A DNA stretch of 64,000 nucleotides from positions 498,733 through 562,732 of the forward strand of contig NZ_RCZG01000004.1 of the NCBI RefSeq assembly GCF_006439015.1, read 5' to 3'. Position numbers and translations under genes: made by a program. Below are positions 45,122 to 55,214 of the stretch, piece by piece. The notes under the pieces are model-generated. The model was not told the origin of the DNA. It did no database searches and saw only the letters and a list, made by a program, of their open reading frames with translations. Positions within the stretch are counted from its first letter, which is position 1; each line of letters starts with the position of its first letter. Origin of the DNA: Mycolicibacterium hodleri. GTDB taxonomy: Bacteria > Actinomycetota > Actinomycetes > Mycobacteriales > Mycobacteriaceae.

Positions 45122-46488
45122 CGGGCTTCGATCCGTCGACCGATCGACCGTCCGATCACGGCGCGGCGGCCACCATCGAGATCCTGCCCGTACCCGGCCT
45201 TCCCGAATTTCGACCCGGCGACGACGTGGCGGCGGCAATCGCCGAGGCCGCCCCCTGGCTGCGTGACGACGACGTCGTCGTCGTGACGAGCAAGGTGCTC
45301 TCCAAGAGCGAAGGTCGAATCGTCGATGCGCCCACCGATCCCGAGCAGCGGGATGCGCTGCGACGCAGGCTCGTCGACGCCGAAGCCGTCCGCGTCGTCG
45401 CCCGGAAGGGCCGTACCCTGATCACCGAGAACGCGATCGGCCTCATCCAGGCCGCGGCAGGTGTCGACGGGTCCAACGTGGATTCAGCCGAGTTGGCTTT
45501 GCTCCCAGTCGATCCCGACGGCAGCGCGGCGATCCTCCGAAGCCGACTCAGAATCCTGCTCGGCGTCGACGTCGGCATCGTCGTCACGGACACGATGGGA
45601 CGAGCGTGGCGCAACGGCCAGACCGACACCGCCATCGGAGCAGCGGGCCTCGCCGTGCTTCACGGCTACGGCGGCGCCCACGATGCCCACGGCAACGAGT
45701 TGGTGGTCACCGAGGTGGCTGTCGCCGACGAGATCGCCGCCGCGGCAGACCTGGTGAAGGGGAAGCTGACCGGAATTCCGGTGGCCGTCGTGCGTGGTCT
45801 GGCGCTACGCGATGACGGTTCGAACGGTCGCACCCTCGTTAGGGCGGGCGAGGAAGACCTGTTCTGGCTCGGCACCGAGGAAGCGATCCAGAGGGGACGG
45901 CTGCAGGCTCAGCTGCTGCGGCGTTCGCTTCGCCGGTTCGGCGCACAGCCCGTCGACGCGGAGGTCGTCGAGGTCGCCGTTGCCGAGGCACTCACCGCGC
46001 CGGCGCCGCATCACACACGACCGGTGCGATTCGTGTGGATCCGCGACGGCGAGGTGCGCCTGCGACTGCTCGACGGGATGAAGGACCAGTGGCGCAACGA
46101 CCTGCTGGGGGACGGCCGAACCGCTGACGCCGTCGAGCGGCGTGTCAGTCGTGGCCAGATCCTCTACGAAGCACCAGAGCTGGTAATCCCCTTCATGGTG
46201 CCCGACGGGGCGCACAGTTATCCCGACGCGGTGAGGACGGCCGCCGAGACGACCATGTTCACCGTCGCGGCCGGCGCTGCGGTGCAGGCGCTGCTGGTGG
46301 CGTTGGCGGTTCGTGGCTTGGGCAGCTGCTGGATCGGATCGACCATCTTCGCCGAGGAGCTGGTGCGACGACAGCTGGAGCTTCCTGAGGATTGGAAACC
46401 GTTGGGCGCCATAGCAATCGGCCACCCGGTGGAGCTGCCGGAACCGCGCGACACAGTAGCGACTGACGGTCTGCTGATTTACCGATGA
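45118..46488 (+). CDS. fbiB: FbiB, F420 gamma-glutamyl ligase with nitroreductase-like domain
   Basis: 456-residue two-domain enzyme. N-terminal CofE ligase (about 1-245) adds glutamates to F420-0: [57 protein letters not shown]-terminal FMN-binding domain (about 260-456) with [21 protein letters not shown] and [12 protein letters not shown] reduces dehydro-F420. Matches Rv3262. ATGA overlap with the Nudix gene suggests an fbiA-fbiB-nudix transcript. Confidence 0.96.
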   Translation: MTGFDPSTDRPSDHGAAATIEILPVPGLPEFRPGDDVAAAIAEAAPWLRDDDVVVVTSKVLSKSEGRIVDAPTDPEQRDALRRRLVDAEAVRVVARKGRTLITENAIGLIQAAAGVDGSNVDSAELALLPVDPDGSAAILRSRLRILLGVDVGIVVTDTMGRAWRNGQTDTAIGAAGLAVLHGYGGAHDAHGNELVVTEVAVADEIAAAADLVKGKLTGIPVAVVRGLALRDDGSNGRTLVRAGEEDLFWLGTEEAIQRGRLQAQLLRRSLRRFGAQPVDAEVVEVAVAEALTAPAPHHTRPVRFVWIRDGEVRLRLLDGMKDQWRNDLLGDGRTADAVERRVSRGQILYEAPELVIPFMVPDGAHSYPDAVRTAAETTMFTVAAGAAVQALLVALAVRGLGSCWIGSTIFAEELVRRQLELPEDWKPLGAIAIGHPVELPEPRDTVATDGLLIYR

Positions 46489-47027
46489 GCCTTCACGAGT
46501 CCGTGATCGACACGCTGAGCGGCTGGCGCACCGACGATCCGGCGCAGGACTCACTGCGGCATGCGATGCTCGCGTTCGTCACGGCCCGCCCCGACGCCTG
46601 CCGACGCGCCTGCGCGCCTGGTCACGTCACGGCGTCGGCACTGGTGCTCGACCACACCGGGACACGCACGGTGCTCACCCTGCACCCCCGGCTCGGCCGC
46701 TGGGTACAACTCGGCGGTCACTGCGAGGATTCCGACGCCGACATCGCCTCGGCGGCCCTGCGGGAGGCGGGCGAGGAATCCGGAATTGTCGGCCTGACCA
46801 TCGACGAGATGCCGTCCGCGCTGCACGTGCACGCCCTCACGTGCTCGCAGGGCGTGCCAACCCGCCACCTCGACGTCCAGTTCGTCGTCCACGCGCCACA
46901 GGGTGCAGAACTCGCCATCAGCGACGAGTCCGTCGACCTCCGATGGTGGCCGCTGGACTCTCTTCCCCAGGGCTCCGACTTCGGACTGACCCAGTTGGCG
47001 CGGGCGGCTCAGACGTCGGTCGAGTAG
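46485..47027 (+). CDS. Nudix-family protein with altered Nudix box
   Basis: 180-residue Nudix fold. The box starts [12 protein letters not shown] and ends [10 protein letters not shown]; the REUxEExGU half is intact, but one extra residue lies between the GG and the RE, and the first Glu of GX5EX7 is Ala or Asp. Hydrolysis of nucleoside diphosphate-X is expected only if the shift is tolerated. Coupled to fbiB by ATGA. It is not next to fbiB in M. tuberculosis as I recall. Ends 19 bases into the convergent manB-like gene. Confidence 0.83.
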   Translation: MSLHESVIDTLSGWRTDDPAQDSLRHAMLAFVTARPDACRRACAPGHVTASALVLDHTGTRTVLTLHPRLGRWVQLGGHCEDSDADIASAALREAGEESGIVGLTIDEMPSALHVHALTCSQGVPTRHLDVQFVVHAPQGAELAISDESVDLRWWPLDSLPQGSDFGLTQLARAAQTSVE

Positions 47028-48097
47028 CGGATGCCGCCGTCGGGAATTCGCACGCCGGGCCACACCCTGGCGCCACGGAGCAGCTCGCACCGTGCGCCGA
47101 TGTCGGCGCCGTCACCGATGACGCCGTCGCGGATCAGTGCCCGCGGGCCGATGCGGGCGCCGAAGCCGATGATCGAGCGCTCGACGACCGCGCCGGCCTC
47201 GATGTGCGCTCCATCGAAGATCACCGCACCGTCCAGCCGTGCACCCGGCCCGATCTCCGCGCCGCGGCCCACCACGGTGCCACCGATGAGCAGGGCGCCC
47301 GGCCCGATGGCCGCCCCGTCGTGCACCAGCTCCTCACCGCGGTGCCCCTTCAACGCGGGCGACGGCGCGATGCCGCGGACCAGATCGGCCGAACCTCGGA
47401 CGAAGTCGTCGGGCGTACCCATGTCGCGCCAGTAGGTGGCGTCGACGTAACCGCACACCTTCAAACCGTCGGCCAGCAGCGCGGGAAACACTTCGCGCTC
47501 CACCGATACCGCCCGATCCTTCGGGATCCGATCGATCACCTCTCGCTTGAACACGTAGCAGCCCGCGTTGATTTGGTCGGTCGGCGGATCTTGTGTCTTC
47601 TCGAGAAACGCCGTCACGACTCCGTTGGAGTCGGTGGGCACGCACCCGAATGCGCGCGGATCACCGACCCGCACCAAGTGCAGCGTCACGTCGGCATCGC
47701 GGTCGTGGTGGCTGTTCAAGAGCGCGCCGAGGTCGGCGCCGGACAGCACGTCACCGTTGAACACCAGCGCGGTGTCGTACCGAAGCTTCGAGGCGACGTT
47801 CGCGATGCCACCGCCGGTGCCACGCGGCTCGTCCTCGAACACGTAGTCGATCTGCAGCCCCAGCTTCGACCCGTCGCCGAACTCGGCCTCGAACACCTCG
47901 GCCTTGTACGACGTCCCCAGCACGACGTGCTGGATGCCCGCCGCCGCGATCCGTGACAGCAGGTGGGTGAGAAACGGTAGCCCCGCGGTGGGCAGCATCG
48001 GCTTCGGCGCGGACAACGTCAGAGGACGCAGGCGCGTGCCCTGCCCACCGACTAGCACGACGGCGTCGACCTCTGCCGGATTGATCGAATCACTCAT
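47009..48097 (-). CDS. manC: Mannose-1-phosphate guanylyltransferase-type protein (Rv3264c-like)
   Basis: 362-residue NDP-sugar pyrophosphorylase making GDP-mannose, the donor for mannan and glycolipids. Nucleotidyl signature VVLVGGQGTRLRPLTLSAPKPMLP (seen in parts at 12-35), LVFNGDVLSGAD for metal, and a C-terminal left-handed beta helix with repeated GPGALLIGGTVVGRGAEIG hexapeptides. The gene is called manB, manC or mpgA in different annotations of Rv3264c. ATG 48097 overlaps the wbbL1 stop by 8 bases. Confidence 0.9.
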   Translation of the reverse strand: MSDSINPAEVDAVVLVGGQGTRLRPLTLSAPKPMLPTAGLPFLTHLLSRIAAAGIQHVVLGTSYKAEVFEAEFGDGSKLGLQIDYVFEDEPRGTGGGIANVASKLRYDTALVFNGDVLSGADLGALLNSHHDRDADVTLHLVRVGDPRAFGCVPTDSNGVVTAFLEKTQDPPTDQINAGCYVFKREVIDRIPKDRAVSVEREVFPALLADGLKVCGYVDATYWRDMGTPDDFVRGSADLVRGIAPSPALKGHRGEELVHDGAAIGPGALLIGGTVVGRGAEIGPGARLDGAVIFDGAHIEAGAVVERSIIGFGARIGPRALIRDGVIGDGADIGARCELLRGARVWPGVRIPDGGIRYSTDV

Positions 48098-49016
48098 CGT
48101 CAGCCCTCCCCTTACGCTTCGCGATCTTCCGCCGAGAGTTGCCCACCACCAACCCTGCACGAGCCGCTAGAGCCGACCTGATGGTCCACCTCAGCGGAGC
48201 CTGCCACCAGCGAGGATGCCGGTCTGCTAGGAAAGTGTAGGTGCTGGTGTGATGCGCGGCTAGGTTGCGGGCCGGATCGCGGCCCGTCGAGTGTCCCTTG
48301 TCGTGAAGCACTTCCGCCGACGGCACGTACACGTTCTGCCATCCCGCGCCGGCGAGGCGATCTCCGAGGTCAACGTCCTCCATGTACATGAAGTACCGCT
48401 CGTCGAAGCCCGCGATCGCGTCGAACGCCTGCCTCCGGAGCAGCAGACACGATCCTGAGAGCCAGCCGACGGGACGTTCGCTGGGCTCCAAACGGTCCTG
48501 GCGATACGCCGCCGTCCACGGATTCGACTTCCACACGGGACCGACCACGGCGTGCATGCCGCCGCGGACCAGGCTCGGCTGGTGCCGGGCCGACGGGTAG
48601 ATCGAGCCGTCGGGGTCGCGGATCAGCGGTCCGAGCGAGCCGGCCCGCGGCCAACGCTCAGCCGCCTCGAGAAGGACGTCGATGCTGCCGGGACCCCAGA
48701 CGACGTCGGGGTTGGCCACGATGAAGAACTCCGGGTCAGCCGCCGGAGCGTCCCCTTCGAAGGAGTCTTCGGCTGCCAGGTACTTCCGAACCGCCCGGTT
48801 GACCGCCGATCCGTAGCCCAGGTTGGCGCCGGTGTGCAGTAGTCGAGCATTCGGATACCGTTCGAGCGCTTCCTCGGGGACCCCGTCGGTGGAGCCGTTG
48901 TCGGCCATCACGATGGTCGTCGGCCGCTCCGTGGCGTGACTCAGCGAGGCGAGGAACCGGTCGAGGTGGGGCCCCGGTGAATAGGTCACCGTCACCACGA
49001 TCAGGTCCGGCGTCAC
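48090..49016 (-). CDS. wbbL1: Rhamnosyltransferase WbbL1
   Basis: 308-residue GT2-family glycosyltransferase that adds L-rhamnose to decaprenyl-PP-GlcNAc to form the arabinogalactan linker. VTVTYSPGPHLDRFLASL at the N-terminus, MADNGSTDGVPEEAL as nucleotide site, IVANPDVVWGPGS (DxD-like), and FDERYFMYMEDVDLGDRLAGAGW with the ED(Y) motif. Matches Rv3265c, essential in mycobacteria. GTG 49016 overlaps rmlD by GTGA. Confidence 0.94.
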   Translation of the reverse strand: MTPDLIVVTVTYSPGPHLDRFLASLSHATERPTTIVMADNGSTDGVPEEALERYPNARLLHTGANLGYGSAVNRAVRKYLAAEDSFEGDAPAADPEFFIVANPDVVWGPGSIDVLLEAAERWPRAGSLGPLIRDPDGSIYPSARHQPSLVRGGMHAVVGPVWKSNPWTAAYRQDRLEPSERPVGWLSGSCLLLRRQAFDAIAGFDERYFMYMEDVDLGDRLAGAGWQNVYVPSAEVLHDKGHSTGRDPARNLAAHHTSTYTFLADRHPRWWQAPLRWTIRSALAARAGLVVGNSRRKIAKRKGRADDE

Positions 49017-49915
49017 GGCGTAGAGGGTAGCGGGCGGGCCGAAGAGTCCGGAAACATCGCCGCCGCGAGCGCGTCCCGCCACGGACGCAACGGGGTGAGC
49101 CCGGCCTCTTCGGATCGCTGGGAGGCCAGCGCCGAATACGGCGGCCGCGGGGCGGGCCGCGGATGGTGGTCGGTGGCGACGGGCCGAACTCGCTCGGGAT
49201 CTGCACCCACGAGGTCGAACACCGCGCGGGCCTGCTCGAAACGGCTGGTCACGCCCTGGTTCGCAGCGTGCAGGACGGTTTCCTCGATTGATCCCCCCGC
49301 CACCTGGAGCAGCGCGCCGACGAGGTCGCCGACATAGGTCGGCGACCCGAGTTGGTCGGCGACCACGTCCACGAAGCCGTCTCCGGCCGCCAGTCTCCGC
49401 ATGGTCGCGACGAAGTCGCTGCCAGCGCCGTCGGGAGTGCCTCCCGAGAAGATCCAGGCGGTGCGAACGATGTGGGCACTCGGCATCGCCGAAAGCACCT
49501 CGAACTCGCCCTCCAGCTTGGTGCGGCCGTAGACGCTCGTCGGGTTGGGCACGTCGTCGATCTCATACGGTCGCGGTTGCCCGCCCTCGAAGTCTCCGCT
49601 GAACACGTAGTCGGTGGAGACGTGGATGAGCTCCGTCCCGGCCCGGGCACAGGCGTGCGCGACGTTCTCGGCTCCCGCGGCGTTGACGGCGCGCGCACCC
49701 CCCTCGTCGGCCTCGGCGTCATCAACCCTGGTGTAGGCGGCACAGTTGATCACCACGTCGCCGGATGCGAAATGGCGCTCAGGTGCGGCGGGGTCGGTGA
49801 CGTCGCACTCCGCCGACGTCAGTGCCAGCACGTCGTAGCCGCGGCGTCTCGCCTCGGCGGACAACCTCCGTCCCACGAGCCCGCCAGCACCAGTGATCAC
49901 CAAACGCTCAGACAT
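49013..49915 (-). CDS. rmlD: dTDP-4-dehydrorhamnose reductase RmlD
   Basis: 300-residue short-chain reductase, last step to dTDP-L-rhamnose for WbbL1. VITGAGGLVGRRLSAEA (NADPH site), STDYVFSGDFEGG, and the catalytic VYGRTKLEGEFE (YxxxK). Matches Rv3266c. ATG 49915; the frame opens at 50089 inside the LCP gene. Divergent from the LCP gene across 67 bases, and first of rmlD-wbbL1-manC. Confidence 0.94.
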   Translation of the reverse strand: MSERLVITGAGGLVGRRLSAEARRRGYDVLALTSAECDVTDPAAPERHFASGDVVINCAAYTRVDDAEADEGGARAVNAAGAENVAHACARAGTELIHVSTDYVFSGDFEGGQPRPYEIDDVPNPTSVYGRTKLEGEFEVLSAMPSAHIVRTAWIFSGGTPDGAGSDFVATMRRLAAGDGFVDVVADQLGSPTYVGDLVGALLQVAGGSIEETVLHAANQGVTSRFEQARAVFDLVGADPERVRPVATDHHPRPAPRPPYSALASQRSEEAGLTPLRPWRDALAAAMFPDSSARPLPSTP

Positions 49916-49970
49916 GCCGACGAGTCTGGCACGCCGACCGTCCTTACCCGGATCTCGGGCGACTCGCCAG

Positions 49971-49976
49971 TAGCCT
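49971..49976 (+). promoter_or_regulatory. -10 element TAGCCT, leaderless start for the LCP gene
   Basis: TAGCCT ends 7 bases before ATG 49983, with no ribosome binding site between. It lies in the 67-base gap shared with rmlD. Confidence 0.5.
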
Positions 49977-49982
49977 GGGCTG

Positions 49983-51473
49983 ATGCCAGCTCGACTCACC
50001 CGCATCGTTGCCGTCGTCGCAGCAGCGGTGATCGTCATCGGCACCGGTGTCGCGTGGGGCAAGATCCGTTCCTTCGAAAACGGGATCAATCACATATCGG
50101 CCGCCGCGCTCGGCGGCGGCGGCGAAGATGGCGCGATCGACATTCTGCTGGTCGGCATGGACAGCAGGACAGACGCGCACGGCAACCCGCTGTCGGCCGA
50201 CGAACTGGCGACGCTGCGCGCGGGTGACGACGTCTCGACCAACACCGACACCATCATCCTGGTGCGCATTCCGAACAACGGTCGGTCGGCAACCGCGATC
50301 TCCATTCCGCGAGACTCCTACGTCGCGGCACCCGGCGACCTCGGAAAAACCAAGATCAACGGGGTGTTCGGCCAGGTCAAGCTGGAGAAGATGAAGGAAC
50401 TCGTCGAGCAGCAGGGCGAGGACCCCGCCGTGGCCGAGCCGAAGGCCACCGAGGCGGCGCGCGAGGCGTTGATCAAGACCGTCGCCAACCTGACCGGCGT
50501 CACCGTCGACCACTACGCCGAGATCGGACTGCTCGGCTTCGCCCTGATCACCGATGCGCTCGGCGGCGTCGACGTCTGCCTGAAGGACGCCGTCTACGAG
50601 CCGCTCTCCGGGGCGGACTTCCCCGCAGGACCGCAGAAGCTGGACGGTCCGCAGGCCTTGAGCTTCGTGCGCCAACGCCATGACCTACCGAGGGGCGACC
50701 TCGACCGCGTGACCCGGCAGCAGGCGGTCATGGCCGCGCTGGCCCATCAGGTCATCTCCGGCAAGACGCTGTCGAGTCCGGCCACGCTCAACCGGCTGCA
50801 GGTCGCCGTGCAGCGCTCGGTCGTGCTCTCCGACGGCTGGGACATCATGGACTTCGTGACGCAGATGCAGAAGCTGGCGGGCGGCAACGTCGCCTTCGCC
50901 ACCATTCCGGTTCTGCAGGAGGACGGCTGGAGCGACGACGGCATGCAAAGCGTCGTACGCGTCGATCCGTCCCAGGTACAGGACTTCGTGTCAGGGCTGC
51001 TGCAGAATCAGGACCAAGGCAAGACCGAGGAGCTCGCCTACTCACCGGGCAAGACCACCGTCGACGTCGTGAACGACTCGGACATCAATGGGCTCGCGGC
51101 TTCGGTGTCGGAGGTGCTCACCGGCAAGGGATTCGTCCCCGGCACCGTCGGCAACAACGACGCCGAACGCGTGGCGAGTAGCCAGATTCGTGCCGCGAAG
51201 ACCGATGATCTTGGGGCGCAGGCGGTTTCGAAGGAATTGGGTAATCTTCCCGTCGTCGAGGACCCGTCGATGGCACCTGGTTCGGTCCAGGTGGTGTTGG
51301 CAGCCGACTACACCGGTCCGGGATCGGGCCTCGGCACCGACCTCTCCACGGGCGACGCGACCGTCGACTCGGGCGACACGGTCGACGCTGCGGCCGCCGA
51401 ATCGACCGACACCCCACTTCCCACACCGCCGATCATCACGGCAGGCTCGGATGGTCCGGAGTGCGTGAGCTGA
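49983..51473 (+). CDS. lcp1: LytR-CpsA-Psr ligase (Lcp1-like)
   Basis: 496-residue LCP protein matching Rv3267, which joins arabinogalactan to peptidoglycan. One N-terminal membrane anchor IVAVVAAAVIVIGTGVAWG; LCP domain (about 50-330) with DILLVGMDSRTDAHGN, NTDTIILVRIPNNGR, ISIPRDSYV and the Arg-rich FVRQRHDLPRGDLDRVTRQQ; C-terminal LytR_C domain VVNDSDINGLAASVSEVLTGKGF. Acts outside the membrane. Stands back to back with rmlD-wbbL1, which build the linker it uses. Confidence 0.93.
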   Translation: MPARLTRIVAVVAAAVIVIGTGVAWGKIRSFENGINHISAAALGGGGEDGAIDILLVGMDSRTDAHGNPLSADELATLRAGDDVSTNTDTIILVRIPNNGRSATAISIPRDSYVAAPGDLGKTKINGVFGQVKLEKMKELVEQQGEDPAVAEPKATEAAREALIKTVANLTGVTVDHYAEIGLLGFALITDALGGVDVCLKDAVYEPLSGADFPAGPQKLDGPQALSFVRQRHDLPRGDLDRVTRQQAVMAALAHQVISGKTLSSPATLNRLQVAVQRSVVLSDGWDIMDFVTQMQKLAGGNVAFATIPVLQEDGWSDDGMQSVVRVDPSQVQDFVSGLLQNQDQGKTEELAYSPGKTTVDVVNDSDINGLAASVSEVLTGKGFVPGTVGNNDAERVASSQIRAAKTDDLGAQAVSKELGNLPVVEDPSMAPGSVQVVLAADYTGPGSGLGTDLSTGDATVDSGDTVDAAAAESTDTPLPTPPIITAGSDGPECVS

Positions 51474-52183
51474 CGAATCTCGCATCGGCAGTGATGGACC
51501 CGCTGCTCGCCCTCCCCTCGGCGCCACGCATCACCTACTACGACGATGCGACCGGCGAACGCATCGAACTGTCGACGGTGACACTCGCCAACTGGGCGGC
51601 GAAGACCGGCAACCTGCTGCGAGACGAGCTCGGCGCGGCTCCGGGAAGCCGTGTCGCCATTCTCCTTCCCGCCCACTGGCAGACCTTGGGCGTGATCCTC
51701 GGCGTCTGGTACGCGGGAGCGGAAGTCGTTCTGGCGCAAGAGGACTGCGACATTGCCTTTTGCGCGGTGGATCGCCTCGACGACGCGGATGCGGCCGTCG
51801 GGTCTGCGGGTGAGATCGTGGCGCTGTCCCTCGACGCGTTCGGCAGGCCGGTTGCCGACCTCCCGTTCGGCATCACCGACTACGCGACCTCGGTGCGGGC
51901 GCACGGTGACCAGATAGCGCCCGAGCGCAGCCCCGGCCCTGCGCTGAACGGGCAATCAGCACCCGAGACCCTTTCCGCGGCAACGAAGTCGGCTACGGCT
52001 CAGGGGCTGGACGGCGCCAGCAGAATCCTGTCGTCGGCAGCGTGGGACACCCCCGACGAACTGATCGACCACATGCTCGCGGTGCTCGTCGCAGGCGGAT
52101 CGCTGGTCCAGGTGGCACATCCCGATCCCGAGGTGCAGGATCGGCGCCGCGAGGCAGAGAAGGTCACCGCAGAGCGGAACTAG
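51461..52183 (+). CDS. TIGR03089-family protein (Rv3268-like)
   Basis: 240-residue protein resembling the first third of an AMP-binding acyl-CoA ligase: ITYYDDATGERIELSTVTLANWAAK and GSRVAILLPAHWQTLGVILGVWYAGAEVVL. It has no AMP-binding loop and no C-terminal lid, so no adenylation is expected. The small family TIGR03089 keeps this form in mycobacteria next to LCP genes. GTG 51461 overlaps the LCP gene by 13 bases. Role unknown. Confidence 0.82.
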   Translation: MRELTNLASAVMDPLLALPSAPRITYYDDATGERIELSTVTLANWAAKTGNLLRDELGAAPGSRVAILLPAHWQTLGVILGVWYAGAEVVLAQEDCDIAFCAVDRLDDADAAVGSAGEIVALSLDAFGRPVADLPFGITDYATSVRAHGDQIAPERSPGPALNGQSAPETLSAATKSATAQGLDGASRILSSAAWDTPDELIDHMLAVLVAGGSLVQVAHPDPEVQDRRREAEKVTAERN

Positions 52184-52199
52184 CCCGCCGGAACTCCTC

Positions 52200-53363
52200 C
52201 TACTTCAACAACGCGCGGGACATCACGACCCGCTGAATCTGGTTGGTGCCCTCGTAGATCTGGGTGATCTTGGCGTCCCGCATGAAGCGTTCGACGGGGA
52301 AGTCCACCGTGTAGCCGTACCCGCCGAACAGCTGCACGGCATCGGTGGTCACCTGCATCGCCACGTCGGAGGCGTAGCACTTGGCAGCCGAGGAGATGAA
52401 ACCCAGATCGGGTTCGCCACGCTCGGCCCGCGCCGCCGCCGTGTAGACCATCAACCGGGCCGCCTCGATCTTCATCGCCATGTCGGCGAGCATGAACTGC
52501 ACGGCCTGGAAGTCGCTGATCGACTTCTTGAACTGCTTGCGCTCCTTGGTGTAGGCGATCGAGGCCTCCAGCGCGCCCTGGGCGATGCCCACGGCCTGCG
52601 CTCCGATGGTCGGGCGGGTGTGGTCCAGCGTGGCCAGAGCCGTCTTGAAACCCGTCCCCGGCTCACCGATGATTCGGTCGCCGGGAATCCTGCAGTCCTC
52701 GAAGTACAGGTCGGTGGTCGGCGACCCCTTGATGCCCATCTTGCGTTCCTTGGCCCCGACGGTGAAACCGGGATCGTCGGCGTGCACGACGAACGCCGAG
52801 ATCCCATTGGCACCCTTGTCGGCATCGGTCACGGCCATCACCGTGTACCACGTCGACTTGCCGCCGTTGGAGATCCAGCACTTCGACCCGTTGAGCACCC
52901 AATCGTCACCGTCGGCCTTGGCCCGGGTGCGCATCGCTGCGGCGTCACTGCCTGCCTCGCGCTCGGATAGCGCGTAGGACGCGGTCGCCTCACCCGCCCC
53001 GATCGACGGCAGCACCTGCTTCTTGAGCTCCTCCGAGCCTCGCAACAGCATGCCCATGGTGCCGAGCTTGTTGCAGATCGGAATCAGCGACGACGAGGCG
53101 CACACGCGAGCGACCTCTTCGATCACGATGCACGCAGCGACGGAGTCACCGCCCTGGCCGCCGTACTCCTCGGGAATGTGGATCGCGGAGAAGCCCGACG
53201 AGTTCAGTGCTGCCAGGGCTTCATCCGTGTAGCGGGCCTTCTCGTCGACGTCGGCCGCGTGCGGCGCGATTTCCTTGTCGCACAGGCCACGGAGGACCTT
53301 GCGCATCTCGACGTGTTCGTCGGAGAGCTGAAAGACATCAAAAGACGGGTTTCCGATGGACAT
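52200..53363 (-). CDS. fadE25: Acyl-CoA dehydrogenase FadE25
   Basis: 387-residue flavin acyl-CoA dehydrogenase (Rv3274c type), first step of beta-oxidation or branched-chain amino acid breakdown. ASYALSEREAGSDAAAM (FAD/substrate), WISNGGKSTWYTVMAV, and the ACAD signature QLFGGYGYTVDFPVERFMRD followed by QIYEGTNQIQR with the catalytic Glu. ATG 53363, AAGGAG nearby. It follows purE by 12 bases on the same strand. Confidence 0.93.
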   Translation of the reverse strand: MSIGNPSFDVFQLSDEHVEMRKVLRGLCDKEIAPHAADVDEKARYTDEALAALNSSGFSAIHIPEEYGGQGGDSVAACIVIEEVARVCASSSLIPICNKLGTMGMLLRGSEELKKQVLPSIGAGEATASYALSEREAGSDAAAMRTRAKADGDDWVLNGSKCWISNGGKSTWYTVMAVTDADKGANGISAFVVHADDPGFTVGAKERKMGIKGSPTTDLYFEDCRIPGDRIIGEPGTGFKTALATLDHTRPTIGAQAVGIAQGALEASIAYTKERKQFKKSISDFQAVQFMLADMAMKIEAARLMVYTAAARAERGEPDLGFISSAAKCYASDVAMQVTTDAVQLFGGYGYTVDFPVERFMRDAKITQIYEGTNQIQRVVMSRALLK

Positions 53364-53375
53364 GGAGACTCCTTG

Positions 53376-53924
53376 CTACTCGTCGGTAACTTTACCTCGC
53401 GGGATCGAGGTGCCGAGCAACCGCTCCCGAAGTGCCGCGTCCTTCTCCAGGACGATGTTCTCGAGGTCGGACTGAAACTGCTTCATCTGGGCCCGCAACA
53501 CGGGGTCCGATACACCGAGTATGCGCACCGCCAGCAAGCCGGCGTTGCGCGCACCGCCGATCGACACCGTCGCCACCGGCACGCCCGCGGGCATCTGCAC
53601 GATCGATAGCAGCGAGTCCAGGCCGTCCAATCGCGCCAACGGCACCGGGACGCCGATCACCGGCAGCGCAGTGGCGGCGGCGACCATGCCAGGGAGATGG
53701 GCCGCGCCGCCCGCTCCGGCGATCACCACCTCGATGCCCCGATCCGCAGCGCTTCGCGCGTAGTCGAGCATGCGGTCCGGCGTGCGGTGCGCGGAGACCA
53801 CGCCCACCTCGAAGGGCACCTCGAACTCCGCCAGGGCCATGGCGGCGTCCTCCATCACCGACCAGTCGCTGTCGCTGCCCATGATGACCCCGACGCGTGG
53901 CAAGCGCTCATCGGCCATGTTCAT
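53376..53924 (-). CDS. purE: N5-CAIR mutase PurE
   Basis: 182-residue 5-(carboxyamino)imidazole ribonucleotide mutase of purine synthesis. [32 protein letters not shown] and [16 protein letters not shown] hold the catalytic Ser, His and glycine loop. ATG 53924 or 53918; both overlap purK's end by 11-17 bases. A C-terminal helix of about 20 residues follows. Matches Rv3275c. Confidence 0.93.
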   Translation of the reverse strand: MNMADERLPRVGVIMGSDSDWSVMEDAAMALAEFEVPFEVGVVSAHRTPDRMLDYARSAADRGIEVVIAGAGGAAHLPGMVAAATALPVIGVPVPLARLDGLDSLLSIVQMPAGVPVATVSIGGARNAGLLAVRILGVSDPVLRAQMKQFQSDLENIVLEKDAALRERLLGTSIPRGKVTDE

Positions 53925-55119
53925 CCCACCCGTCCGTCCATTCGCCATGCGACAACCAGTGCGCAGCGCGAGTCGCCCGTTCCCGCACCTCCGCGACGTA
54001 GTCGGCATCCTCCAGCGAGCCCGACGCGGCGCCGAGAACGTTGACGTGCCCGATCTTGCGCCCCGGGCGTTCGGACTTCCCGTAGAGGTGCACGCTGGCC
54101 TCTGGCAGGCGCGCGAAGAGGTGATGCAGCCGTTCGTCCATGCTCATCTCGGGCGCCTGCGGTGCGCCGAGCACGTTGGCCATCACCGTGACGGGTGCGA
54201 TGAGCCCGGTGGCTCCGAGCGGATAGTCCAGGACCGCGCGAAGATGTTGCTCGAACTGGCTGGTGACGGCGCCGTTCATGGTCCAGTGCCCAGAGTTGTG
54301 CGGGCGCATCGCCAGCTCGTTGACCAGTAGCTTGCCGTCTGCGGTCTCGAACAATTCCACCGCGAGTACCCCGACGACTCCCAATTCGCCGGCCAGCCGT
54401 AGGCCCAGTTGCTCCGCTTCAGCGCCGAGTTCGGGGTCGAGGTCGGGCGCCGGCGCGATCACCTCCACGCAAATGCCGTCCCGCTGCACCGTCTGCACCA
54501 CGGGCCACGCCGCACCCTGGCCGAACGGCGACCGGGCGACGAGTGCCGACAATTCCCGCCGCATGTCGACCCGCTCCTCCAGCAGGACCGCAGTGCCGTC
54601 GGCCAGGTAGCGCTCGGTCACCGCACGAGCCTCGGCGAGGTCCTTGGCAAGGGTGACCCCCCGTCCGTCGTACCCTCCCCGCGCTGTCTTGACGACGATC
54701 GGGCCGTCGATCTGCGCCGCGAAGGCGTCGACGTCAGTGGGCGCGGTGACCTCCACGTACCGGGGAATGGGCGCTCCCAGCGCCTCGAGCCGACGCCGCA
54801 TCACCAGCTTGTCCTGGGCATGAACCAGCGCGTGCGGCGGCGGTGCGACGTTCACCCCCCGATCAACCAGGGCTTGCAACAGGTCTGTGGGGACGTGCTC
54901 GTGGTCGAAGGTCAAGGCAGAGGCACCCGCGGCAGCGCGGGCCAGCGCGTCGGCGTCGGTATGTGAACCGATGACCACGTCGGGAGTGACCTGGGCGGCG
55001 GGATCGTCCGGCGATGCGGCCAGCACCCGCAGGGTCTGGCCCAACGCCACGGCGGCCTGGTGGGTCATCCTGGCCAACTGTCCGCCGCCGACCATGGCTA
55101 CGACTGGAGGTGCGCTCAC
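53908..55119 (-). CDS. purK: N5-CAIR synthetase PurK
   Basis: 403-residue ATP-grasp enzyme that makes N5-CAIR from AIR, ATP and bicarbonate. [20 protein letters not shown] at the start, [33 protein letters not shown], and [14 protein letters not shown]. Matches Rv3276c. GTG 55119 gives the typical start; the frame opens at 55212. It is divergent from and 95 bases from the GtrA gene. Confidence 0.94.
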   Translation of the reverse strand: MSAPPVVAMVGGGQLARMTHQAAVALGQTLRVLAASPDDPAAQVTPDVVIGSHTDADALARAAAGASALTFDHEHVPTDLLQALVDRGVNVAPPPHALVHAQDKLVMRRRLEALGAPIPRYVEVTAPTDVDAFAAQIDGPIVVKTARGGYDGRGVTLAKDLAEARAVTERYLADGTAVLLEERVDMRRELSALVARSPFGQGAAWPVVQTVQRDGICVEVIAPAPDLDPELGAEAEQLGLRLAGELGVVGVLAVELFETADGKLLVNELAMRPHNSGHWTMNGAVTSQFEQHLRAVLDYPLGATGLIAPVTVMANVLGAPQAPEMSMDERLHHLFARLPEASVHLYGKSERPGRKIGHVNVLGAASGSLEDADYVAEVRERATRAAHWLSHGEWTDGWDEHGR

Positions 55120-55214
55120 GGTGCCTATGGTGTCATGGTCCCGAAGCTCGGTTGGACCCGTCGCGACCTGCACGGCTACGCGTCCGGATCCTGATTTCCG
55201 TAGACTACCCACTT

